A stretch of DNA of 64,000 nt, taken from positions 930,001-994,000 of the forward strand of contig KK106986.1 in NCBI GenBank assembly GCA_000611775.1. The letters are read 5' to 3'. The translations under genes were made by a program, and so were the position numbers. The notes beneath the pieces are model-generated. The model was given only the letters and a program-made list of their open reading frames with translations. It was not told the origin of the DNA and did not search any database. How positions within the stretch are numbered: position 1 is the first letter of the stretch; the number at the start of each line of letters is the position of its first letter. Positions 1 through 11,579 of the stretch are shown here, in pieces. This stretch comes from Umbilicaria muhlenbergii (lineage: Eukaryota; Ascomycota; Lecanoromycetes; Umbilicariales; Umbilicariaceae).

Positions 1-1325
1 ATATCATCACCACCCGCTTCTCGCAGCCATTCACCACAAGCCGCCATGTGTTCTCCAGTACTACATGTTCTATCCAATATCCGCTGGAATATCCAGATCG
101 CGTGCGTCCAGATTTGCTGTTCACCAACGACGTTCTCGGCTCTACTTTCAGGAGGTGCGGATAGAAGGTACTCATGCTTCCCTAAAGACCTCGGCAAAGT
201 CACGGTCTCTGTCGTTGTGCTTGAGCTATTCCGGGAGATGTATTGCAACGTCTTCTGCAGCGTATGCTCAAAGATTCGAATGTAATCCCTCAGCAAAAAT
301 TCTACGATCACACTCGTAGTCTCGGGCACCGCGTCCCCCTTCACCAGCAAATCACCACGGCCATAATCGTTCCAGAACACTCCGGCCTTGGAGTCCCATC
401 GTTCAACGCCCTTTCCAGCATACCTAGCCAGGCCCCCTACACGCTCTATCCACTCCCAGACCAGCGGCGCTCTCAGCTTTATCAAAGAGCTCGGTATGGG
501 GTCCCGGCCCAGATGCGCGTAGAAGTGGCCGTAGAAAGCAAAGTCGGCAATGGAAATTGTGGAGCCCAGGAGAAAGGGGTGTTGTTGGAAATGCAGCGAA
601 AGGAGTTGGAGTAGATGATAGAACTGCGCACGCAAAGTGGCGGATGTTGCAGGGCTAATGCCCAGGTTGGGCAGGGAGCCGCGGAATCTTGAAAGCCGCT
701 GTGCAGGTTCAGCATTCCCAACCGGCAGGTTCTAAAGGGATCTGAACGAAACAGTCGCCGCCGAGCTTACCTTCTTTCCAATACTGCAAGTCTCTTCATA
801 ACTCACCGAGGGCCGGCCGCCAGTGCCTGTGTTACCGAACTCAAACTCCAAGAACTTCAGTTGCTCCTCGAAGCGCTCCTTCTCCCATACTCCATCACCC
901 CAGCGCCAGTACATGGCCTGCAGCAACAGCCATTCATCCGCCAGCATCTCCAAGATCAAACCCGCAAACGCGCGCTTGGGCGACAAGGGAAGAACCGCAT
1001 GATCCGCTAGACTGGTGACTGGATCCGTGGAAGACAGAGGTGGAGGAAAGGTGCGCTCGAAGTAGTCGATGATGTCCTTGGTGTCTTGGATGACTTCGAA
1101 TCTACCGGCAGCGCCATCGGGGCCAGGATGGTGGATCAGCAGGCACGGAATGGAGATTAGGGAGGTATGCGGGGTTATTAGGGTTCGGTAGACGTCGTCG
1201 GTGCTGATTACTTCTTTGAAGGGGATGCCTTTCCATTTCATGTACGCCCGTGCTTTGCCGGTGAAGAGGCTCACTTCTGCGCCGAGAAGCTTGTACTGGG
1301 GTTGAGGCTCTGCTTGGGATTCCAT
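1..1325 (-). CDS. Glutathione S-transferase-like protein (3' end beyond window)
   Basis: Two exons are visible: 1325-771 and 698 to the window edge, with an intron at 770-699 (gtaag donor, cag acceptor, ctgaac branch-like site). Exon 1 starts MESQAEPQ and carries a thioredoxin-fold GST N-terminal region: LFTGKARAYMKWKGIPF, then a cis-Pro-type IPCLLIHHP and VIQDTKDIIDYFERTFPP at about residues 20-95. Exon 2 continues in frame with an all-helical GST C-terminal-type segment (LGSTISIADFAFYGHFYAHLG) and is still open at position 1, so the end of the protein is missing. Glutathione conjugation or reduction is inferred from the fold only; the catalytic residue is not obvious, and many fungal relatives have unknown substrates. 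Start chosen at the only upstream ATG in frame. It shares a ~550-bp divergent promoter region with the BLES03-like gene. Confidence 0.8.
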
Positions 1326-1871
1326 GGCTTGCGGATTACTTGTGTTTGTTGCGTGCGATTATGATATAAGTCGTGGCAGGTAGTGGAGCATTTAGCAATC
1401 CATGCTTTGGACTTGAAGTTTATCCCCATAGATTATTGCTGGGGCCGAGGTATTGGCCGGTGTGGGGAGGTTAGCGTGTCAATCTCGCGTTGTAGCGCCT
1501 TGCCCGATTGAGGGCCGATTGCCTGAACGAGTTTGTCGTTGGACGTCGTTGAGACACGCAACCTCAACGACCAGTCGCGTGTTGAAGATTTCCCCCCAAG
1601 ATCTGGGGTGGGCATTTCACCTCACCTCACTTCACCTCACTTTACGCCACCTCATTTCATTTGAGTTTGGCTTGACAGGGTGGCTGCGGGAGCTAAGCGA
1701 GATCATCCGGGTCACTGGAACTCGCTAATCGTCTGAAACGAACCTGAAAAGCTCAAGCTCAAGCTCAAGCTACATTGACCATCTTGGAGTTCGACGGCAG
1801 CAAACATCCAATAAGCCGTCATCGCATATTCAACCTCGACGGCATGCAAAGGAACAGAAATACATCCAAGC
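1326..1871. promoter_or_regulatory. Divergent intergenic region
   Basis: This stretch separates two divergent start codons and probably holds both promoters. It contains a CT-rich tract at about 1616-1660 (repeated CTCACCTCACTT-like units) and a short AAGCTC tandem at about 1747-1771. Short open frames here have no recognisable similarity and are not called. Confidence 0.45.
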
Positions 1872-2923
1872 ATGGCTGCTCCAAAGACAGAAGATCAAGT
1901 CGATGGTGATAGCGGCTACATCTCCGACGAATCAAGCTTCTACGGTACGTCCACCCTCACCACCACATCCCAAAAGATTATAGCCACCCTACCTCACTCC
2001 CCGATATCTCTTTACTGACATTCGATCAACCACCTAGGCGACCTCTCCCTCCGCACCCGCCTCGAAAACCTCGCCCTCTCCTCATCCCCGTCCCCCAACT
2101 GGTCCAACCCCGCCCACCCTCTCCCCACCCCCACATACGCCTCCCCCATCCCCACAACCTGCCCCCCCCTCTACAACCCCTACGCCTCCCTCCCCTACGC
2201 CTACCAATTCTCCGAACCCCTCCCCGCCTTCCTCGCCCGCCTCCCCCCCCTCACCACCCCCTCCACCACCGTCGGCCCCTGGCTCTACGTCGCCAACCCC
2301 TCCTCCCAGTACCGCCCGCTCTCTTCCGACTGGGCAACCTTCACCACCCTAGCCACCCCCCTCCTCGCCACCCACAGCGCCCACCTCCTCTCCCTCGAAA
2401 CCTCGCAGCCCACTCCCCGGCTTCCCCTCGCCTCCCTGCGCGCCCGACTCGAATGCGACTTATTATCTGCAGCGCGCCAAACGGGCTGCACGACGGGGAA
2501 ATGGATGCTCTTCCCCAGCGCGGCGGAGGTGGACCGCGTGTGGGGAATTGTGGCGACTGCGACGGTGGGGGGGCAGTTGGGGTTTGCGGCGAAGGTGGCG
2601 ACGGATGGAGGGGAGGGGGGGAGGGGGGCGAGGCTGGTGTGTGTGTATACGGGGGATTTTGGGGATGGGGGGGATGTGCGGAGGGTGGTGGAGGGGTTGG
2701 TGGGGTTGGGGTTGGTGGACAGGGGCGGGAAGGGGGGGAGGGGGATTTATTATAAATGCGGTGAGTGGTCTTGAGGTTGTTGGGTGGGACGATTGGATGG
2801 GGATTTGCTGATGGTGCGGGGGTAGATGCGTATACGCATTTGGGGATTGCGGCGGGGAATGAGTGGGGGTTGAAGGCTAGTTTGTTCAGCTCGAAGGATG
2901 TGTTGAAGGAGAAGGGGAGGTAG
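1872..2923 (+). CDS. BLES03 / DUF1917 (UPF0696) family protein
   Basis: Three exons, 1872-1944, 2038-2760 and 2826-2923, encode about 297 residues; introns are 93 and 65 bp with GT..AG ends. The C-terminal half carries the conserved family signature: TGKWMLFPSAAEVDRVW, then LGFAAKVAT, LVCVYTGDFGDGGDVRRVV, IYYKCDAYTHLGIAAGNEWG and SLFSSKDVL. The family is known from animals (C11orf68) and fungi; its biochemical role is not established, so none is given. Oddity: coding-strand composition flips near 2,460 from almost pure C-ending codons (CCC, CTC, ACC) to almost pure G-ending codons (GGG, GTG, GCG), leaving long G runs at about 2,600-2,760. Confidence 0.85.
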
Positions 2924-3145
2924 GGGGGCTTGGTTTGGTTGGGATCTCTTTACTTCACGGACTGGATGGTTTGGTTACATGATCTTGTTTACAAATTGAG
3001 CGAGCGTTGTTTGCAAAAGATACCCCGTTCGCTTTGTTTCGTCCAAAGCTCCAGGATACATGGTGTTGCACGGAAGTTGAAATGGTACTGCTGGTTTCCC
3101 CCCTTATGCCCTTGCTCCTGCATGCCCGCATTTTTGGACCATCAA

Positions 3146-3829
3146 CTAACTTGACCGCAAAGAACGGATGTGCTCATTGACCTCCGAGGCTACCTCCTCG
3201 ATGTTGGTTGCCGCATCGTAGGCATAGCACCCCGGCCAGTCTCGTTCGACAAATGCAACACGCTTCAGCGACGTGTGGGCCTCCGCGAAACGCTTCAGAG
3301 CTTCGATGGTTTCAGGCCTGCGGATCCAGCGCCCGTTGCGTCGAACAGGAGTGCCATTCCAGCCTAAAGGATGGGGTCCACTCGCCACTGGAGGAGGCCA
3401 GACGGCAGGATAACCCACAGACACCACCAGCGTCTCCAGCCCCGTCAAAACCGTAAGCTTGGTGAGGAGGTGATAGTTGTGCGAAGCGATCTTAACAGTC
3501 GCGATACGGGCACTATTCGCGCTACCAATGGTCCTTGAGAATTCTGAAAAGTCGCTTATTCTTTCGCAGTGGAACGTGGTGCTGGCATACAACATGGCGC
3601 AGGATTCAGAGTGGACTTGTTGACATGTAGCCATGAACGCAGGCGTACCGGTGGGCTTTACATTCTTCCAACACGGGTCAGTCCCAGCTTTCTTTTTGGC
3701 TCTGGTCACGGATCGGATCACTCGGTTGGTCAAGTATTTCCGAACTTCCACGGGCTCTTTGGGCTTGAAGAGGAGCTCGTAGATGTGGATGCGTAGTTCG
3801 GCTGGAAGGTCGAGGAAGCCGGCAGGCAT
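3146..3829 (-). CDS. 2EXR / F-box-like domain protein
   Basis: A single-exon frame of 227 residues. Residues 4-21 (GFLDLPAELRIHIYELLF) match the start of the fungal 2EXR/F-box-like domain, followed by a typical ICRQVHSE-like block seen here as ATCQQVHSESCAMLYASTTFHC at about 68-90. The rest has alternating hydrophobic patches (TVLTGLETLVVSVG) and ends with charged helices. Such proteins are very numerous in filamentous ascomycetes; the domain resembles Skp1-binding F-boxes, but a ubiquitin-ligase role is only inferred. The start ATG lies just before the domain, as is usual. Neighbours are the BLES03-like gene (convergent, short gap) and RPN12. Confidence 0.7.
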   Translation of the reverse strand: MPAGFLDLPAELRIHIYELLFKPKEPVEVRKYLTNRVIRSVTRAKKKAGTDPCWKNVKPTGTPAFMATCQQVHSESCAMLYASTTFHCERISDFSEFSRTIGSANSARIATVKIASHNYHLLTKLTVLTGLETLVVSVGYPAVWPPPVASGPHPLGWNGTPVRRNGRWIRRPETIEALKRFAEAHTSLKRVAFVERDWPGCYAYDAATNIEEVASEVNEHIRSLRSS

Positions 3830-4667
3830 TTTTGAAGGGAGGGCGAGGTGAGACGAGAAGAGGAAGTGGAACTGGAATGTTTGCTGATGGTCCTGGCCTC
3901 GACGAAGAGGCGAGATGAAAGGCGGGGTCGTAATTGCTACGAATATCTTTCGTCACGCCATTGCTGAACCGACTCAACGCGAGTAATTTCAGATACAAGT
4001 TGTGCTGTTGGTGTAGAGGTCAGTCCAATAAATAGACTACTATAGCACAAGGACGCTGCGGCTTACCCAAAGATGCTTCTCCCCACCTCCAGTTAGGGGG
4101 TTCCAAGTCCAGACTTATCAAGTTTTCGAAGACTCTCTGTCAGTGGTAGCTGTCACTGAGTATTCGGCAATGGGACTTTAAGCGTGTTGACATGAAGTGA
4201 GATTAGCTGTGAAGTTAAGCCAGTCATGAAGTGAATGTCAAATACACCGTGAGGACCCGCAGCACTAGTTCAAGCACGAACAGAGAGGTTCAGTAAGCCT
4301 AAGCATAACGATGATAAGAGCATAGAAATCTCCAGTCGCTGCTCATTTAGCTGCCTTCAAAGACTGTTTTCGATATTAGAACATCGCCATCTGGGAACTG
4401 TCAATTATCTGATGGTGTGCCTAATGATATGGGAAAGCACGTAAACATAACCCCTTGTATTCAAAACAACCACACCCATAAAAGAAATCCATGGATTTCC
4501 AGAGAGCGCCGCGGAGTGCTGTATCATATTTCAAAGCTCAGTGCTACAGACCGCTGCTGAAGGCCCACGGAAGAGATTACAACCCTGAACGCCATGCTTG
4601 ATGCAGTAGCCGTCCCCATCTGAGTCTAATTAACAGCGAGAGACCGTCCGCATGCCTAACAAAGCCC
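3830..4667. other. Intergenic region, no gene seen
   Basis: No convincing coding sequence, tRNA or repeat was seen. The region has normal CpG content and probably contains the 5' flank of the 2EXR gene and the 3' flank of RPN12. Confidence 0.4.
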
Positions 4668-5629
4668 CTAAACAATCGTCTCCAGCTCTCTAGCATAGCC
4701 TATCGTATTTTCAATCACCTGCCCGCTGGCAACCAGAATCTCCTTCTCCGTCCGCATGTCCTGGCCCTGCTGGAGCGGGAAGTAGATCCTCCCATCCTGA
4801 ACCACCCATCCCCGCTCTTGTGCAAACTCTACCACACTGCCTTCGCTGTCCAGGAAGAGTAAGTTCTTCGCATTGGCGATCGGTAACGACGGGTACGCCT
4901 TCTCCGAACACGACGCAATCTCGGATCGTATGGTTCCCACTAGCACCTGACAACCAGAAAGTCAGCACCCCGTAGTTCCAATATGTCCTCCCTACAAACA
5001 CCACCTTCAACCAGAGCCCCCGAGCCAGCACAGGGAACAAAAAGGCGTCGCCATACCTCCGAAAAAACCCCAAACTCCTCACTCGGCACCCCCTCCCTCT
5101 TCGTCGCCCCCCACACCCGATCATAACTCCCCTCCATCAACCACTGCTCCAACTTAACCGGATACTGCACAAACCCATCCCGGTCCAACCGCCCCCCGCC
5201 ACTCTCACTCCCCGCCTCCACTTCCAGCCCCTCCAGCACGGTATGAAACCCCGCATAATCCCCCTTCGTCAGCAACAACAACAGATACAAGCCGGTAATC
5301 TTGCTCCGTTGCGAGGACTTGTCGTCGTCGTCGCCATGTTTCGCGCCAAAGGCCGAGGGGGGGAGTTCGTAGAAGGGCTGCAGTTGCTGGAAGTAGCGCG
5401 TGAAGGCCTCCGGTTGCTGCTGCCGGATGGAATACAGGGCGCCCTGTTCGAGGACCGAGCGGGCGAGGAGGAGGAGGTGCGGAGAGGTTGTCGGGGTGGG
5501 GACGAGGGCGTTGAGGGAGAGGAGGGCGAGTTTGGCTTTGGAGAGGAGGGTCGGGGTTTGGGAGTGGGAGGCGGCGGAGGGTTTGCGGAGGTGTTGGAGG
5601 ATGGAGTGGAGGTCGGATTCGGCGGGCAT
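4668..5629 (-). CDS. RPN12: 26S proteasome regulatory subunit RPN12 (PSMD8)
   Basis: Two exons, 5629-5057 and 4946-4668, give about 283 residues (yeast Rpn12 is about the same length). The intron is 5056-4947. The join reads GVFSE then VLVGTIRSEIASCSEKAYPSLPIANAKNLLF, the family's hallmark stretch inside the PCI/CSN8-type domain. Known role: lid subunit of the 19S regulatory particle that helps link lid and base in ATP-dependent degradation of ubiquitinated proteins. The N-terminal part (LTKGDYAGFHTVLEGLE) forms the helical repeats preceding the PCI winged helix. Reading through the intron gives a 229-residue frame without the conserved end, so splicing is preferred. Like the BLES03-like gene, the coding strand changes from C-rich in its first third to G-rich after about position 5,290. 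Confidence 0.93.
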
Positions 5630-5915
5630 GGTGATGGATGGATCGGGGGGTGGGTCTGATGGTTGAGATTGTTGTGGCTGACGGTGCTGGTGTGATGGAT
5701 CATGGGCTGTTGCGGCCGGGAATATCTTTTGCCTCAGTCACTCAGACCCCCCTGCCTCGGCTAGGACTAGCCGGGCCCTAATGCCCTTTGGGATTAGCTA
5801 CAAACGCTGACTACGTGCGTTTTTCAGGGAGGGTCTGAGGGCGTAATCTTGAAAACAAGCCAGAAAACGCTTCACGTCACGGTAAACACGCTCAACAGAA
5901 ACTGCTTCACGTTGA
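5630..5915. promoter_or_regulatory. RPN12 upstream region and left edge of the repeat island
   Basis: From the RPN12 start codon the sequence keeps ordinary CpG content until about 5,912 and then loses it almost completely. The first ~200 bp probably include the RPN12 promoter. Confidence 0.45.
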
Positions 5916-8900
5916 ATCCTTCACCTGTCTATCACTGATGACATGGAAGTGTCAACAACATCATTATAATTATATATTTATATGTGAAGTTGACTATATA
6001 GCACCTGCTCTATTGAACCTTGCTGTCAGATTTGAGATTGCACATGCTGTTGTTGAGTTATTCCTTGTGAGAGTGTGTCTCCTCAATATTGTTGAAAAAC
6101 CCTGACTCAGTATCTTTAAAATTAAATGATCACACTGGCTCAAAGTTCCTTCAGCGTCTCTCATATCTTTAAGCAACCTCTGAGTCAACTTGCAAGCAAA
6201 TACTTAACATCAGTCTTGTCATATATGTTATAGGTTCACTGTCTCATACCTGATGACTTTTCACATCAACTTAAGATGAAAACAAACTTCTTCAAAGCAT
6301 CTGCAGTTGTTCACAAGTGATGTGATGAAGATGATGAAGACAATGTTGAATGAAACATCAGATGATGTCTTATGAATAGACAATGAAAGTGTTCTTGAGG
6401 GTGTTGCAACATTGCTGATTTCAAGTGACATCACAGAGGGAATGAAGGAACAGAATGAACATATTCATCATCATGTGATAAAGATGTTTGAACATAGCCT
6501 GAAACTCATGCAGTTGCAGATTATTCAATCACTGATGTACAATCAAACAGACATGATTCTCATTGTCAAGATGAAGTTTAACAAGAGCATTGTCTTTCAA
6601 GTGACACCCTTGATTGAGACAGATCAATCATACATATCACTGATAATAATGCTGCTGTCATTGCTTGAGGAGGAGCAAGCTGAGAAGCTTAAACATCTGC
6701 TTAATGTGAAGTTAATTATTCTCAATGATGAGATCAATAATAAAAGAACATGTGCAGTCATCAGTGTTGAAGATTATACTCATGATTAACTCTTGTCACT
6801 TTATCAAAGGTGATTGAATTAACACTTATATAATCTTTGTCAGTTCTGAGATTGCAGTGTTAAAGTAATTTAAAAAAAATGTACTTCATGCACCTTCCTT
6901 TCAGGCAGACTTAATTCTGATAATAATTAATGAACTACATCTTGTCAGTGAATGAGGAAATTTTCAGCCTGAATATCAAAATCTGCATATACTTCACAGT
7001 TAAATTTCTTCACATGTACTCATCTTAAAAATCTCTGCAACATTGAATGCAAAGACTCTGCAGGAAGTCAAGCATCACATTGAGTTTCATGATGATATTA
7101 TTATTCATTAAACATTCATTGACTGTTTTAAGATCTTCATGACTACAGATCATCTTGAGCACTCTTAAAAGATCATGCTGAATTTAAAGTTTTTACTTTC
7201 AGTAACAGTCATCAGTCCTCTTGATATCTCAAAGATAATAATGTACATGAATGAGATTAAGCTCATTCAGCAGGCTATTGAGCTGTTTCAGTGATGAATG
7301 AAAAAACTTAAATATTCATCAGAGGCTTTAAAATGAGTATGATTGATCTTCTCACACATGATTGTTAATGATAAGAGAAAGATATCTGATGAATTCTGAA
7401 AATTAAATTCTGAATGTATCAAATGTTGCATAATAATAATCATGAACGCTTATGATCTAAGGGTTGATAACTCAGACTGTACATGAGTTATACAGTGATT
7501 GTTGCCCTCAAGTATGCAGGTGTTGTATCAATGAATGAGTTAAACTGTCTGAAATGAAGTAGATTGCAGTGACTTTCTTTTATTATATTTGAATTAATGT
7601 GATGAAAAAGATCCTTTCACTGCAGTCAAGGTCAGTGACAAAAGGAATGCTGAGTGAAGAAAGAATATAACCTCAGGTTTATTCACTCTGCTGAACTTCA
7701 GAACATGTATGCATCAAAGTAATCTTGCATTCTTTAATGATGTGACTTATCAAGATTCAACAGTGATTAAGTTTATATCAGAGTGATGCTGCACAGTCTG
7801 TCATCCTCAGCACAAGATTAATAAAATGATGATGATCTCTTTCAACAGTGATGTTAAGGATTCCTTGAAAGAGTCTTATTAATGAGGTAAACTGTTAAAA
7901 TGATGTAAACAGAAGGCAAAGAGTCTTTTCTGCAGTTTTTTCTTTCATCTGCAGTTTACTGTTGTTATGTCAAATTCACTCCTAAGCAACATTGTTAAAT
8001 ACAGAAATTGTATCAACAATTTAAGCACTCTGCAGAGATGAGAGAGTGCAGATGTGAAGAAGTTACATGACTGAGAGAAAGTTGTAATCATTATTGTTGC
8101 TTCAACTCAGCTGAATTTTGAGGCAAAGGATTCATCAGCATTCAAAGCATGAACAGATAATAATGATTGAAAAAGAAAGAAAAGAAAGCTGAGCTCTGAC
8201 TTCACTGATCAAGAACATCAAAAGAAAGCTTGAAAAATTTTAAAAAAGTTTAAAAAATCATCTCAATGAAATGACTGCACACTGAATCCTGTTAAAAAGC
8301 CTGTTAAGAAGCAGACTCAAGTCAATCAATTATAAAAACAAAGTAATTCATGAATATTATCTTTTTTAAACATCATTGATGAGTTCATTCTTAATATGTT
8401 TCTGCTGTCTTTTTTATAATTATTTTAATCATTTTAAGCTCTGTCATCTCAATCTCTGTCATCTCAAGCTCTGTCATTTCAATCTTCATCATCTTAATCT
8501 TCATTATCTCAACCTTCATCATCTTAATCTTCATCATCTCAATCTTCATCATCTCAATCTTCATCATCTCAACCTTCATCATCTCAATCTTCATCATCTT
8601 AATTCTCATCATCTCAGATGCCTTCACTGCCTCTGTTGCTTTCACTTTCATCATTTAGACCTCAAAGTGAGAAATTTATAAAGAGTCAACATACAGTCAG
8701 AGATTCTTCAAGCATTGCATGATGTAGATTTCAATTAAACATTGTACATGCAACATCAGTTCTGAAGGCTGTTGTTGACAGTAATTGACAATCAACTGCA
8801 CTGAGAGAACAGAATTTAAATTTATCATCATCTTCTTTTAATTGAAAGAGAAAGGCTCTTGCTCATTTCAATAATAATGCATGATTTAAATCAATTCAAA

Positions 8901-10024
8901 TTCTTTAAAGGCTGCAAGAGAGTTTAATGTAATTATTAAATACTCATTTAACAGCTTTTTCACTATATTTTTAATATTCTCATCATCTCAGTCAGAGCTG
9001 TTTTAAGCCTCTGCATTATATGTTGCAATGTTCTCATTTAAATGTAGAAGGCCCTCATTCCTTAAATTTATAACATCATAATTAATAAAGTGCTCATGAT
9101 TAATGCTCAAAGATGACTGTGTCAGCATTCTTGTCATGAAGAGAATATCCTCAGAGGCACTTTTAAATGAGTGTTCACTTGATTGTCATGAACTGAAGGT
9201 TGTCTTTATGTCATGCTTTAATCTCTGAAAATAAGGTTCATTCAACACACATTGCTCAAGGAGCTTCTCACTTTTTAAGGTAAATAATGATCATTCACTT
9301 CAAAAGAACTTCATAATGTTATTATGAAGCTTAAGGAGTTAATCTGTCTTAAATGTGTAATCATGATTATGATCATTAAGATGAAGATTAACAAGACTGT
9401 TGACAAGAATGATCTGTTGTAATTTAACACTGAATGCATCACTGTCAGTGATGTGTAACTGTTGAATAAATTCTCATGCATATTGAACCTTCTCAGCAGT
9501 TTTGAATTAAAACATGATGCAGCACTTCTGTAAAGCTCAGTGAAGAAGTTCAATGTCTGCATGCTTAATGATGTAAGACAGAAGCATGTAGACCTTCACA
9601 TGATTACAAAACTGAACATGATTCTGTCAGTGATCATTCAACATGCTTTTTTCAGTCATACTCATCAGATCTGAGTGAAATGCCTCATATAATCTGTTCA
9701 GCTGATTATTTCATGTCAGTCAGGTATGCTCTCACAGTCATGTCAGTCTTTTGAACTTTGAATCAACAGCAACTGAATCACGCTGCATTGTCAACATAAA
9801 AACCTCATTCACACAGGTGTAATAGCTGTGAAGGATAAGATTTTTAAGTGCTTAAAACTTATTCAACTTCATAACCTCAGACTGATCTCATTTGTTCACT
9901 GCATATTGTAAAGTTAACTGATTGAGTGAAGAGTTAACACCTCAGTGAGCTTTATGTATCAGTTGTAACATGTTGAGTTGAAAATGTCATAAATTAAGAC
10001 CTGAAAGTAATCAACTCATCTTAT
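5915..10024 (+). pseudogene. Decayed RecQ-type helicase gene/repeat, part 1
   Basis: Short frames on the plus strand carry the order of motifs of the RecQ-like helicases repeated in many fungal genomes. At 6,412-6,789 there is KEQNEHI...QLQIIQSLMYNQTDMILI, a worn Walker A (VKMKFNKS, 6,565-6,588) and SLLEEEQAEKLKHL. A worn motif II (NELHLVSE, from 6,929) lies in another frame, so at least one frameshift is present. Motif V/VI-like sequence (NAYDLRVDNSDCT) lies at about 7,440-7,550, then a Cys-rich tail (CCTVCHP, about 7,785). A Ser/Gln-coding 15-bp repeat follows. Many CGA-to-TGA-type stops are visible. A related known class is the telomere-linked RecQ helicases, but nothing here shows telomere proximity. 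It is dead as a gene. Confidence 0.7.
8440..8625 (+). repeat. 15-bp tandem repeat coding Ser/Gln-rich tail
   Basis: About ten units close to TCTTCATCATCTCAA. In the frame of the helicase relic they would read SSSQ-type low complexity; the 101-residue Leu/His-rich frame over the same place is an out-of-frame shadow. Confidence 0.75.
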
Positions 10025-10327
10025 TGTCAGGGCCATCATATATATAGTACAACAGTATGACACTATGATACAACACTATGATATGACACTATAGTATGAC
10101 ACTATGATATGACACTATAACTTAAATATGATGACTCAGCGCCTAGCGCCTTGACATCAAGTGAAAACTCTTCACAAGGAGGTGCAGAAACCTGCTTTCT
10201 CAGTGATCAGTTTTGCCATCAAATAAAAGATGTATAATCATTGCATTGACCTCATCATGACTATATTGCTTATGACACTCTGTTCAAACACCACTATGAC
10301 ACTCTGTTGTACACTCATCCCCTTACA
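10025..10327 (+). repeat. Solo LTR of gypsy family 1
   Basis: It begins TGTCAGGGCC and ends CCCCTTACA, matching the LTRs of the two longer family-1 copies, and is flanked on both sides by CTTAT (10,020-10,024 and 10,328-10,332). It is about 303 bp because the TATGACACTA-like motif near its start is locally expanded. No internal region remains, so it is the footprint of an element lost by LTR-LTR recombination. Confidence 0.92.
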
Positions 10328-10815
10328 CTTATCAAATGATAATTCTGCGGTTGAGTGTTGAATACTGATAACAGAGTGCATTCACTTAACAGTCTTCAGA
10401 TCTTCAAACATCAATTGTAAATTAATGCAGAATTGAGTATCCTCTATCTGATAATTTAATTGATTTAGAAAGATGTTTTTCAGTATTATTATATTGTTGA
10501 TGATGATGCTCTTGTTCATCATGACTGATTGAAGAGGGTATGAGATGATTTATCTCATGATGATAAGCTCAACCTGCAGCATGATTGTCATTCAGAATTG
10601 TGATGAAATGACAGTGTCAGAGCATGTTGCATACAATAACTTTATTATCACTTCAAGGAAATACTTCTTAATCTGTTTATCAAGTTAGCATTGTTCATGA
10701 TGTTTGAATAAGAGGTGAATCATATCAGATGATATGTATAATCTTGTGATAATTTCTTTAAGACATTCATTGCTTGCAAAGAAATATGCAGTTTTCACAT
10801 GCTTTATAATAATTC
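10328..10815 (+). pseudogene. Decayed helicase repeat, part 2
   Basis: CpG-depleted host sequence between the solo LTR and the minus-strand gypsy element. It reads on from the part-1 relic and probably corresponds to the poorly conserved C-terminal region of such helicases. The AATTC at 10,811-10,815 is one half of the target duplication of the next insertion. Confidence 0.45.
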
Positions 10816-11096
10816 TGTAAGGGGGTGAGTGTACGACAGTTGTTGTATAAGAGTTGAACAGAGTGTTGTAAGCAATATAGTCATGATGAGGTCAATGCAA
10901 TGATTATACATCTTTTATTCAGTGGCAAAACTGATCATTGAGGAAGCAGGTTTCTGAATCTCCTTGTGAAGAGTTTTACTTGATGTCAAGGCGCTAGGCG
11001 CTGAGTCATCATATTTATATAATGTCATACTATAGTGTTGTATTATAATGTCATATTAGTGTTGTATTGTCATACTATTATATGATGATCTTGACA
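10816..11096 (-). repeat. 3' LTR of gypsy family 1 copy 1
   Basis: On the plus strand it begins TGTAAGGGGGTG and ends GATCTTGACA; the terminal TGT..ACA is typical. It keeps the GGCGCTAGGCGCT motif although nearly all other CpG are gone. Confidence 0.92.
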
Positions 11097-11579
11097 CAGC
11101 ATTCTCCTTCTCATGATGCCGTCTCTAGAGCCAACTGACCGCTCATAAACTTCATTATGACGTCATAACAGTTGAGGTTGTAGGGTGAGTGCACAGGACT
11201 GCATTAAAGTAAGACTGATTACATGCCCTCACTTAATTGTGATGATATCACGCTGGCAGTAAGCTTTCTTCATAACATAAACATCAAAAATCATAATGTT
11301 TACTGTAAGTTCAAAATGCTCCTTCTTTTGTGTTTCTTCTTCATCATTTCTATTATGACATGTCATCATACTTCTCATGACTTTTTCACAGCTTGTTGAG
11401 TGACTTGATGACTTCATGATGTCATCTCTCATTGCAGAGGTGTTCACCTCATGAAGGAAGCATCATGAAGCTTGCAGCTCATGTTTCATTTATGATGTCA
11501 TACTTCCTGTCATACCTCATATGAATGCTAACATGATATATAAGCAATCAATACTTGAACTCTTGAACTCATGATCATG

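Noticed and set aside
5243-5703. Several 88-144-residue frames over RPN12
   Set aside because: Shadows caused by the strong C/G skew of the real gene on the minus strand.
8376-8681. 101-residue frame rich in NLHHL
   Set aside because: Out-of-frame translation of a 15-bp tandem repeat in a dead gene.
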